DNA from: Streptomyces sp. NBC_01707 | Lineage (GTDB): Bacteria > Actinomycetota > Actinomycetes > Streptomycetales > Streptomycetaceae | Direction of reading: 5' to 3' | Length of the DNA: 64,000 nt | Assembly: GCF_041438805.1 (NCBI RefSeq) | Contig: NZ_CP109190.1 | Coordinates: forward strand, 1,550,001 to 1,614,000 | Shown: positions 45,977 through 53,134 of the stretch, one piece after another | How the letters are laid out: the number at the start of each line of letters is the position of its first letter | How positions within the stretch are numbered: the stretch's first letter is position 1 | Position numbers and translations under genes: made by a program | Notes under the pieces: generated by a model | Database searches by the model: none | The model's input: the letters and a program-made list of their open reading frames with translations, nothing else | What the model was told of the DNA's origin: nothing

Positions 45977-46843
45977 ATGATCATCCTGTCTGTCGTACTG
46001 GCACTGCTCGCCGCGCTGGGGAACGCGGGAGCCTCCGTGCTGCAGCGCCGCGCCGCGGCGGTCGACCTGCCCGGGCTCGCGGGCAGCCATCTGTTCGGAA
46101 AGCTGGGGTTCATCCGCCGGCCGGCCTGGCGCTGGGGTGCGGCGCTGCTGGTCGTCTCCGGGCTGGCACAGGCCCTCGCCCTGGCGACCGGACCACTGGC
46201 TGTGGTGCAGCCGGTGATGACGACGGAGCTGCTGTTCACACTGGTGCTGGCCGCGATCGTCTTCCGGCGGCCGCCCGGGGTTCGTACCTGGGGAGCGTTC
46301 CTCGGGATGGCGCTGGGTCTGGCGGTCTTCCTGCTGCTGGCCAGTCCGACCGGGGGCCTGGAGACCGTGCCGCCGAAGAGGTGGCTGCTCGGCGCCGTCC
46401 CGGCCGCCGCCGTGTCGACCGTGCTGATCGTGGTGGGTATGCGACTGCTGGGCTCCGCCCGCGCGGCGGTACTGGGGTCGGCGACCGCCATCGGCTTCTC
46501 CTTCACCGCGGCGCTGATCAAGGACACGCTCGGCCTGGTGTCCGGCGGGGTCGAGGGGCTGTTCGCGACATGGCAGATCTACACGGCCGCGGCCGTGGGC
46601 CTGGGATCCTTCCTGCTGCTGCAGGCCACGTTGCGGGCCGGCTCGCTGGCGGCGTCGCAGCCCGCGCTCACGCTCGGCGACTCGTTGCTGAGCGTCATTC
46701 TGGGTGTCGCGCTCTTCGAAGAGCAGATCGACCTGGGCTGGCGGGTGCTGCCGGAGGCTGCGGCGCTGGGGCTCATCGCGCTCGCCAGCGTGCATCTGAG
46801 CAGTTCACCGGTGGTCTCCGGAAAGGAAGAACAGCGATGGTAG
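45977..46843 (+). CDS. DMT-superfamily transporter
   Basis: A 288-residue protein with nine to ten hydrophobic helices and the drug/metabolite transporter layout: LALLAALGNAGASVLQRRAA at the N-terminus, GPLAVVQPVMTTELLFTLVL, then a second half with RAGSLAASQPALTLGDSLLS. Its last 7 nt overlap the deacetylase start, so the two are translationally coupled. In a lipid-glycosylation setting it could flip a lipid-linked sugar, but DMT members carry many substrates, so this is inference. Confidence 0.85.
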   Translation: MIILSVVLALLAALGNAGASVLQRRAAAVDLPGLAGSHLFGKLGFIRRPAWRWGAALLVVSGLAQALALATGPLAVVQPVMTTELLFTLVLAAIVFRRPPGVRTWGAFLGMALGLAVFLLLASPTGGLETVPPKRWLLGAVPAAAVSTVLIVVGMRLLGSARAAVLGSATAIGFSFTAALIKDTLGLVSGGVEGLFATWQIYTAAAVGLGSFLLLQATLRAGSLAASQPALTLGDSLLSVILGVALFEEQIDLGWRVLPEAAALGLIALASVHLSSSPVVSGKEEQRW

Positions 46844-47610
46844 GACGCTCCGGTGCAGGGCGGACGGCGGTGTCGTCAGGCGCGGCGGCCGGCGCGGTGG
46901 GTGCGGCCGCGGCCGCCGCGTGGCACATCGGGCCCGCCGCCACCTGGCTGCCGCCCGTACGGAGGATCCTCAGCCCGGCGTTGGACGGCCGCGGTCATCC
47001 CGCCCATGTGGCGCTGACCTTCGACGACGGGCCGGATCCGGCCAGCACCCCACACTTCCTGCGCGTCCTGGACGAGCACCGGGTGCGGGCCACCTTCTTC
47101 GTCGTCGGCAGCTCGCTGGAACGGCATCCTGACCTCGGCCGGGCGCTTGTGGCGGGTGGTCACGAGGTCGCGGTGCACGGCTGGCAGCACGGGCGCCCCT
47201 GGTTCCCCACGCCGCTGCGCGACGTACGGGAGGTGGCGCGCACCGTCGGCGCGGTACGGCGAATCTGCGGGACCGTTCCGCAGTGGTACCGGCCGCCTTA
47301 CGGCATCCTCACCGGCGGCCGCCTGGTCGCAGCCCGCCGCGCCGGGCTGCGACCGGTGCTGTGGTCGGCCTGGGGCCGGGACTGGACGGCGTGCGCCGAT
47401 GCTCGCTCCGTGCAGGCATCGGTCCTCGCGGATCTGACCGGCGGTGGCACCGTACTGCTGCACGACGCGGACGGCTGGAGCGCGCCGGGTGCCTGGCGAG
47501 CCGCGCTGGGCGCGCTGCCCGGACTGCTCGCCGAGTGTCGCCGACTCGGTCTGACCGCCGGCCCGCTCGCCGAGCACGGCATCAAGCGCGTGCACACCGG
47601 CACACGCTGA
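46837..47610 (+). CDS. Polysaccharide deacetylase (NodB-like)
   Basis: A 257-residue enzyme with an Ala-rich N-terminal membrane anchor or signal (~10-30) and a carbohydrate-esterase-4 NodB domain: VALTFDDGPDPASTPHFL (catalytic Asp and metal Asp), VAVHGWQHGRP (metal His pair), WYRPPYGIL and TVLLHDADG. It removes acetyl groups from N-acetylated sugars in the wall or envelope, on the outer face. The ATG overlaps the transporter stop by 7 nt, with AAGGAAG upstream. It is the last gene of the operon. Confidence 0.9.
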   Translation: MVGRSGAGRTAVSSGAAAGAVGAAAAAAWHIGPAATWLPPVRRILSPALDGRGHPAHVALTFDDGPDPASTPHFLRVLDEHRVRATFFVVGSSLERHPDLGRALVAGGHEVAVHGWQHGRPWFPTPLRDVREVARTVGAVRRICGTVPQWYRPPYGILTGGRLVAARRAGLRPVLWSAWGRDWTACADARSVQASVLADLTGGGTVLLHDADGWSAPGAWRAALGALPGLLAECRRLGLTAGPLAEHGIKRVHTGTR

Positions 47611-47994
47611 CCGGGCACGGCGCCGCCGGTGAGAGCGACGGCCTCGCCGGTGGGGACGCCCGGAACGGGAGCCGGTCCCTGATCCCGCCCGCCCTCGTGA
47701 CACTCGCCGCCGCGTTGCTGTCGCCGTCCCGCGAATCGGCCTCCGGCATCGCATGGCCCTCTGCGGCGCACGCTTCCCGGATGGCCCGCATCGGAGTAAC
47801 CGCACCGGTCTCGACCGACCGCCGTCGGCTCGACCGGGCTACAGTCGGCCACGTACGACAAGCTCCCGACCCCGGACACCGTCCCCGGTGTCCGGCCGGA
47901 CCTCGGGCCGGCCGCCGCGTTCGGCCTCGCGCCCGGTGCCGGGCCGGCCGCTCAGCGACGTATCGCCACCGATGCCTCTGACGTGGAGCCCTTC
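47611..47994. other. 384-nt gap upstream of the GPP34 gene with a strong stem-loop
   Basis: No gene recognised. A perfect 10-bp stem (CCGGACACCG / CGGTGTCCGG) with loop TCCC lies at 47872-47895, about 100 nt before the GPP34 start. It has no T-run after it, so it may be a leader structure or a terminator of upstream transcription. Confidence 0.5.
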
Positions 47995-48600
47995 ATGACC
48001 ACACCGCAAGATCTGCTGATCGTCGCCTTGGACGTGGAACCCAGCCGTCCCGTGGAGCAGGGCGATCTGTCGCTGGCACTCGCGGGAGCCGAGGTGATCG
48101 ATCTCATCGACGCCGAGGCACTGACTCTGGACGACGACCGCATCGTGCCGAGTGCCCGGTGGACGCTGGCTGATCACTTGTTGGACGAGGCCGCTTCGTC
48201 ACTCGTTCGGCAGATGCCCTACGAGTCGGTCGAGGACTGGCTGTGGCGCCGGGGCCGCGGACTGTCCTCGGCCTATCTGGCCGCCCTGGAGGCGGAAGGG
48301 CAGGTCACTCGGCAGCACGGCCGCTGGATTCCCACGCGGACCATCCGGACGGCACCGGTCGACTCACCCGCTCGCCGCCACGCCTCTGAACGCTGGACGT
48401 CCGGTGAGCCCGTCCTCGCGGTCCTCGCTGCTGCCGTCGGGATCCGCGAAATGCCTGCTGAGGACTCCCCGAGCGGGGCCGACGACGCGGTCGAGACGGT
48501 GCTCGCCGCCGTCAACGACGCAGTGATGGAGCTGGAGGCCGTACGGCAGCGGCGAGCCATCGAAGATGCGGCCTTCGACAACATCTGGCGCGGCCAATGA
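47995..48600 (+). CDS. GPP34/GOLPH3-domain protein
   Basis: A 201-residue helical protein of the bacterial GPP34 family: TTPQDLLIVALDV, LSLALAGAEVIDLIDAEALT, ASSLVRQMPYESVEDWLWRR and RSLGLSS-type GRGLSSAYLAALEAEG. Eukaryotic GOLPH3 binds phosphatidylinositol-4-phosphate and retains glycosyltransferases at the Golgi. Actinobacterial members are common and unexplained. ATG 47995 has GTGGAG six bases upstream. It follows the envelope glycosylation operon on the same strand, 384 nt away. A link with those enzymes is only inference. Confidence 0.88.
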   Translation: MTTPQDLLIVALDVEPSRPVEQGDLSLALAGAEVIDLIDAEALTLDDDRIVPSARWTLADHLLDEAASSLVRQMPYESVEDWLWRRGRGLSSAYLAALEAEGQVTRQHGRWIPTRTIRTAPVDSPARRHASERWTSGEPVLAVLAAAVGIREMPAEDSPSGADDAVETVLAAVNDAVMELEAVRQRRAIEDAAFDNIWRGQ

Positions 48601-48814
48601 CGGGCACGGGCGGACCATCAGCCATCTCCACAGGCCGGGAGCCGCAGCCACCGGCGATGAACCGCAGATGATGCCGTGATTGAACCGGATGACGCCCTGT
48701 GTCGCCGACTCACCGACGTCACGCGGTTTCCCAACTGATTCATCCGCCACGTCCGATGTGGCCGCTCGCCCGGCGTGCATGAGCGTGTGGAGACTTCGCA
48801 GAGAGGTGAGCCCG

Positions 48815-49849
48815 ATGGACAGGCGTACGTTTTCCAGAATTCTCACGGCAGGGGCTGTCGGAATATCGTTACCGGCGCTGCCGGTGACATCGGCCTCGGC
48901 ACCCGGCCGGGAAGGGCTCACGATGCCCCCCGCGGGACGGCGGGGTAACACGTCCTTCGGCACACTCAAGCAGGTCGATGCCGGGGTCCTGAACATCGGA
49001 TACGCCGAGGCCGGCCCCGCCGACGGCCCTGTGGTCGTCCTTCTGCACGGCTGGCCCTACGACATTCACAGCTATGTCGACGTGACACCGTTGCTGGCCG
49101 CGAAGGGCTACCGGGTGGTCGTCCCGTATCTGCGCGGTCATGGCACGACGCGCTTCCTTTCGAGCAAGACGTTCCGGAACGCCCAGCAGTCGGTGATCGC
49201 TCTCGACATCATCGCGCTGATGGACGCGCTGAAGATCGAGAAGGCTGTCCTCGCCGGTTTCGACTGGGGCGCGCGGACGGCCGACATCATCGCGGCCCTC
49301 TGGCCGGCACGATGCAAGGCGCTGGTCTCGGTGACCGGCTATCTGATCACCAACCGTGAACGCAACAAGGCGCCACTGGCGCCGGAGGCCGAGTGGGCGT
49401 GGTGGTATCAGTACTACTTCGCCACGGAAAGGGGCAGGCTCGGCCTCGAGCGGTACAAGCACGCTTTCGCGAAGCTCATCTGGAAGAACGTCTCCCCGAC
49501 ATGGCATTTCGATGACGCAACGTTCGAGCGCACTGCGACGGCCTTCGACAATCCGGACTGGGTGCCCATCGTGATTCACAACTACCGCTGGCGACTTGGC
49601 CTGGCCGCGGGCGACCCACAATTCGATCAGCTCGAGAAGCAACTTGCCCGAAGCCCTGCCATCTCGCTCCCGACGATCACCCTTGACGGTGAGCTGGATC
49701 CGTTCACTCCGCCCGGAGACGGCGCCAGTTATCGCGGCCGCTTCACGGGCAGGTACGCCCACCGAACTCTGAAGGGCATCGGCCACAACCTGCCGCAGGA
49801 GGCCCCTGAAGCCTTTGCCGAAGCGGTGGTCGAGGTCGACAGCTTTTGA
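48815..49849 (+). CDS. Tat-exported epoxide-hydrolase-like alpha/beta hydrolase
   Basis: A 344-residue protein with a twin-arginine signal (MDRRTFSRILTAGAVGISLP). The mature domain is an alpha/beta hydrolase with oxyanion motif LLHGWPYDIHSYV and nucleophile elbow VLAGFDWGARTA. The nucleophile is Asp rather than Ser, as in epoxide hydrolases and haloalkane dehalogenases. The acid is in LDGELDPFTPP and the base in KGIGHNLPQE. GAGAGGTGAG precedes ATG 48815, which begins precisely at the Tat motif. It acts outside the cytoplasm. The substrate is unknown. Confidence 0.88.
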   Translation: MDRRTFSRILTAGAVGISLPALPVTSASAPGREGLTMPPAGRRGNTSFGTLKQVDAGVLNIGYAEAGPADGPVVVLLHGWPYDIHSYVDVTPLLAAKGYRVVVPYLRGHGTTRFLSSKTFRNAQQSVIALDIIALMDALKIEKAVLAGFDWGARTADIIAALWPARCKALVSVTGYLITNRERNKAPLAPEAEWAWWYQYYFATERGRLGLERYKHAFAKLIWKNVSPTWHFDDATFERTATAFDNPDWVPIVIHNYRWRLGLAAGDPQFDQLEKQLARSPAISLPTITLDGELDPFTPPGDGASYRGRFTGRYAHRTLKGIGHNLPQEAPEAFAEAVVEVDSF

Positions 49850-50379
49850 CCGGCCGACCCGCTGTCTGCTCACGGCCGTCCAGTGGATGTCCCGGTGGAC
49901 GGCCGTCGGCGCCACTCGACGTCACCGACCTCCGATGCCGACCTCCGGCGTGATCGGAACGCCTCACCGCTGTCGGCCCGGCGGACCTGCAACCGCCCGG
50001 CCTCCACTGCTGCGGCTCGACGAGACAGGATCGAGATCGCCACCCGGCCCGGTCACGGACGCGTGGCGACTGATGTTGCCTGCCGTGCCCGCACGCGTGC
50101 GGGCACGGCACGCCGCCACCTTGATCTTGTAGTCGCGCGGATCCATGGCGCACCACTCCCAGCGCGCTCCCCGTGAACGGTAGATGCAGGAAAGACGTGC
50201 CCCACATCACCACCTTGACGGGTGACGAACTTGCGTGTAAATATCGTCACTACTCTAACCAGTGATGCATCTCAGAGTGCCTGGCACGTGATCACACGGG
50301 CCACCACCCTCGCCGGTGCCGTATCTCCGGCGACCGGTAACGACCCAGGCTCCAGCACAACCAGCGCAGGAGGCGACCC
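49850..50379. other. 530-nt region without a recognised gene
   Basis: Several short open frames exist on both strands but none shows a family pattern or good ribosome binding site. The region contains the 30-nt palindrome listed separately. The AT-richer stretch 50215-50275 just before the 58-residue ORF could carry that gene's promoter. Confidence 0.4.
50081..50110. repeat. Perfect 30-nt palindrome
   Basis: The arm TGCCGTGCCCGCACG is followed directly by its exact reverse complement with no loop bases. It is very GC-rich and lies 230 nt after the Tat-exported hydrolase. It may act as a factor-independent terminator (no T-run seen), a protein-binding site, or a recombination relic. Confidence 0.85.
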
Positions 50380-50556
50380 ATGTCGCGAACAGAGAAGATC
50401 CCGAGCGACGCCGAAGCGGCCCGTCATGCCCGGTTCGGCAGACTGCCGGAGCGCATCCGCCTGGAGGACACGACCGAAGGGCACGCGGCCACATTCCTGG
50501 ATCCGGCGAGGGATGCGTACAACTACGACGAGTGGCTCGTGCGCATGTGTCTGTGA
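50380..50556 (+). CDS. Small conserved protein, 58 aa
   Basis: An ORF with an excellent ribosome binding site (AGGAGG, six bases before ATG). It reads MSRTEKIPSDAEAARHARFG, continues with LPERIRLEDTTEGH and ends DPARDAYNYDEWLVRMCL. Small Streptomyces proteins with the same xPSDxExxRHARFGxLPxRIxxED layout and a trailing D(A)xxDxYN...W stretch are familiar to me, but I know no function. It is hydrophilic, with no membrane segment. Confidence 0.65.
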   Translation: MSRTEKIPSDAEAARHARFGRLPERIRLEDTTEGHAATFLDPARDAYNYDEWLVRMCL

Positions 50557-50867
50557 CGTGCAGAACGCCCCGCCCGTCCGTCAAAGGATTCCCGTGAAGA
50601 TGTCAATGCCGCTGAAGAGGGTGTCGGTGGCCGTGGGTGCGGTGACCATCGCCTTCGGCTGCTTCGTCCAACTCTTCTGAAACGCCGCCTCCCCCAGGAG
50701 GTCCGAAGCCATGGGTGTGGCCCGCGGTCCACACCCCGCCTCGGCCGCCGGCCAAGGGCTTCGGGGACAACCGGTAGGGCCTTGTCACATCTCTGGGCGT
50801 GGCACCCGCCGGTCCTCTGTGTGCTGACAGGCGCGGTCCGCCGGCGGGAGGCCGCGGGACCGAGTGT
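50557..50867. other. Gap with a possible tiny membrane peptide
   Basis: At 50594-50680 a GTG-start frame encodes 28 residues with one hydrophobic segment (RVSVAVGAVTIAFGCFVQLF), preceded by AAAGGA. It could be a membrane micropeptide, but length and weak initiation make it uncertain. Nothing else is recognised before the AraC-family gene ends at 50868. Confidence 0.3.
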
Positions 50868-51827
50868 CTACTCCTGGACGATCACCGCGCTCTGGAGGCG
50901 TGCCGCGTCCTGACCCGGCGGGGCTCCGAACATGCGCCGGTACTCGCGACTGAACTGCGACGGGCTGTCGTAGCCGACGGCGTGTCCGATCGCGGCCACG
51001 TCGTGCGACGCTGCGATGAGTTGAATGCGGGCCTTCTGGAGCCGGAGTTGCTTTTGATACTGCAGCGGACTCATGGCGGTCACCGCACGGAAGTGCCGAT
51101 TGAGCGACGAGACGCTCATGCCGACCTCGCGGGCGAGGTCGTCGACGCGAATCACCTGGTCGTAATGAGCCTGGATCCACTCGGTCGCGCGGGCGACGAG
51201 AGCCATACGGCTGTCGGCCAGGCCGACCTGTCTGACCAGGGCCGCCTGGGGCCCGTTGAGCAGTCGCCAATGAATCTCGCGTCGCACGCCGGGCGCCAGT
51301 ACCGGGATGTCGCGTGGCTCGTCCAGCAGGCGCAGCAGCCGGACGACGGCATCGAGCAGCGTGTCGTCGGCGTCGCTGGTCGCGATGCCCGGTCCGTCAT
51401 GAGTGGGGACGGCCGCGGGGCCGGCTTCCACCAGCAGTTGCGCAACGATCGAGGGTTGCAACGGAAGCCCGAACGCGAGAAACGGCTCGGCGGGCGTGGC
51501 GTCGGTGATCTGCGAGGTCAGGGGGAGGTCGACGGTCGCGACGAGGTACTGGCCCGCGTGGTAGTCGAAGACGCGGTCGTTGAGGATCGAGCGCTTCGCC
51601 CCCTGAGCCACCAGAGCGATCACGGGTTCGGTGACCGTGCCCAGCGGTTCGGTCACGTGCTCGGTCGAGAACACCGTCATTCCCTCGACCCGCACCGGGC
51701 GCGGGCCGCCCGCGGCGAGCCGCGCGATCCGGTTTCGGATTTCGTCCAGGTGATGCACCACACCAGTGGACCATGGGGTTGCCCGCAAGGCCAACATGAT
51801 CCAGGCAAGGTTGAGCGGATTGTGCAA
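50868..51827 (-). CDS. AraC-family transcriptional regulator
   Basis: A 319-residue regulator. Residues ~45-190 form the AraC_N ligand domain (VTEPVIALVAQGAKRSILND, YHAGQYLVATVDLPLTSQIT). Residues ~215-319 are the double helix-turn-helix: RVDDLAREVGMSVSSLNRHF, TAMSPLQYQKQLRL and IGHAVGYDSPSQFSREYRRM. The first ~22 residues are not family-like, so the true start may be GTG 51761. It is divergent from an aldo/keto reductase, a frequent regulator/target pair for this AraC subgroup, which suggests control by an aldehyde or related compound (inference). Confidence 0.9.
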   Translation of the reverse strand: MHNPLNLAWIMLALRATPWSTGVVHHLDEIRNRIARLAAGGPRPVRVEGMTVFSTEHVTEPLGTVTEPVIALVAQGAKRSILNDRVFDYHAGQYLVATVDLPLTSQITDATPAEPFLAFGLPLQPSIVAQLLVEAGPAAVPTHDGPGIATSDADDTLLDAVVRLLRLLDEPRDIPVLAPGVRREIHWRLLNGPQAALVRQVGLADSRMALVARATEWIQAHYDQVIRVDDLAREVGMSVSSLNRHFRAVTAMSPLQYQKQLRLQKARIQLIAASHDVAAIGHAVGYDSPSQFSREYRRMFGAPPGQDAARLQSAVIVQE

Positions 51828-51937
51828 CGATCCGCGCGCATCGGTCTAGGAGATCGCCAGGCCGCGGGGTCGAATGGAGGGGCACCGGGATGGCCTCCAC
51901 GGCGTCCCCGAACCTCGTTCCGTCTGGGAGTTCCACC

Positions 51938-53020
51938 ATGTCGCTCGATTCCTACGTCACGCTCGGCCGCTCAGGTCTGCGCGTCAGCCCCTTCACGCTG
52001 GGCACGATGACCTTCGGTGAGGATCTCGGGTGGGGCAGCAGCCCACAGGAGTCCGCGAACATCCTGGCCGCCTATCTGGACCGGGGCGGCAACTCGATCG
52101 ACACTGCCAACATCTACACCAACGGCCACTCCGAGAAGATCATCGGCGACTACTTCGCGGGCCGGTCCGCGCTGCGCGACCGGGTCGTGATCGGCACGAA
52201 GTTCTTCGGCAACCTGTACGAGAACGACCCCAACGGCGGCGGACCCGGTCGGAAGGCGATCGTGCAACAGCTGGAGAACTCGCTGCGGCGTCTGCAGACC
52301 GACTTCGTCGACATCTACTGGTTGCACAATTTCGACCCGGTCACACCGGTCGAGGAGACTCTCCGCGCGCTGGATGACCTGATCCGCGACGGCAAGGTCC
52401 GCTACGTCGGATTCTCCGACGTGCCTGCGTGGGCCGCCGCCGAGGCGGCAACCATCGCGCGTTTCCGCGGGTGGGCCCCGATCATCGCTCTGCAGTTGGA
52501 GTACTCCCTGCTCGAACGCACCTCGGAGGGGGAGTTGATCCCCATGGCCCAGGCCCTGGGCATGGGTGTGATGCCATGGAGCCCGTTGAAGAGCGGGTTC
52601 CTGTCCGGCAAGTACTCCAGCACCACCACCGGCCCGGTCGACACCACGCGCACACAGCTGGTCGGTGCGCCGAGCGAGGCCGACTATGTCGTGATCGACG
52701 CGCTCGACGCCGTCGCCCGCGAGGTGGGCGCCGGCCCCGCCGCAGTGGCCCTGGCCTGGGTGCAGGGTCGTCCCGGGATCACCTCCACCCTGGTCGGCGC
52801 GCGCCGCATCGACCAGTTCGAGGCCAACCTGCAGGCCCTGGACGTGACCCTCACCGAGGCCCAGCGCGGTGTGCTGGATGACGTGTCCGCTCCCACGCTG
52901 AACTTCCCCGCCGACAACAACAGGACGTTGGCGCCGATGATCCAGTTCGGCGGAGCCACCGTGGACGGCCGCCGGTCAACGGTGTCCCCGCTGCTGCAGG
53001 CCGGCAGCGCCCGCTACTGA
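51938..53020 (+). CDS. Aldo/keto reductase
   Basis: A 360-residue NADPH-dependent carbonyl reductase of the AKR superfamily: VTLGRSGLRVSPFTLGTMTF, catalytic Asp/Tyr in NSIDTANIYTNG, Lys in VVIGTKFFGN, His in YWLHNFDPVTP, and a C-terminal cofactor loop GARRIDQFEANLQAL. ATG 51938 has GGGAG eight bases upstream; an earlier in-frame start at 51890 lacks one. The stop is followed at once by a run of ten C residues. It is divergent from an AraC-type regulator. The substrate is unknown. Confidence 0.92.
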   Translation: MSLDSYVTLGRSGLRVSPFTLGTMTFGEDLGWGSSPQESANILAAYLDRGGNSIDTANIYTNGHSEKIIGDYFAGRSALRDRVVIGTKFFGNLYENDPNGGGPGRKAIVQQLENSLRRLQTDFVDIYWLHNFDPVTPVEETLRALDDLIRDGKVRYVGFSDVPAWAAAEAATIARFRGWAPIIALQLEYSLLERTSEGELIPMAQALGMGVMPWSPLKSGFLSGKYSSTTTGPVDTTRTQLVGAPSEADYVVIDALDAVAREVGAGPAAVALAWVQGRPGITSTLVGARRIDQFEANLQALDVTLTEAQRGVLDDVSAPTLNFPADNNRTLAPMIQFGGATVDGRRSTVSPLLQAGSARY

Positions 53021-53134
53021 CCCCCCCCCCGGGACACGGCGACGAACCGGTCCTCGGCAAGGCCCGCCCCCGGTCCGCGACACCGTCGTGATCGCCACCG
53101 AACCACGTCGACCACGTAGTGGACGCCGACGGTC

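Noticed and set aside
45052..46836. Very long frame giving an 852-residue product ending in the deacetylase
   Set aside because: Upstream of 46837 the frame is a shadow of the SDR and transporter genes; the deacetylase has its own start and AAGGAAG site.
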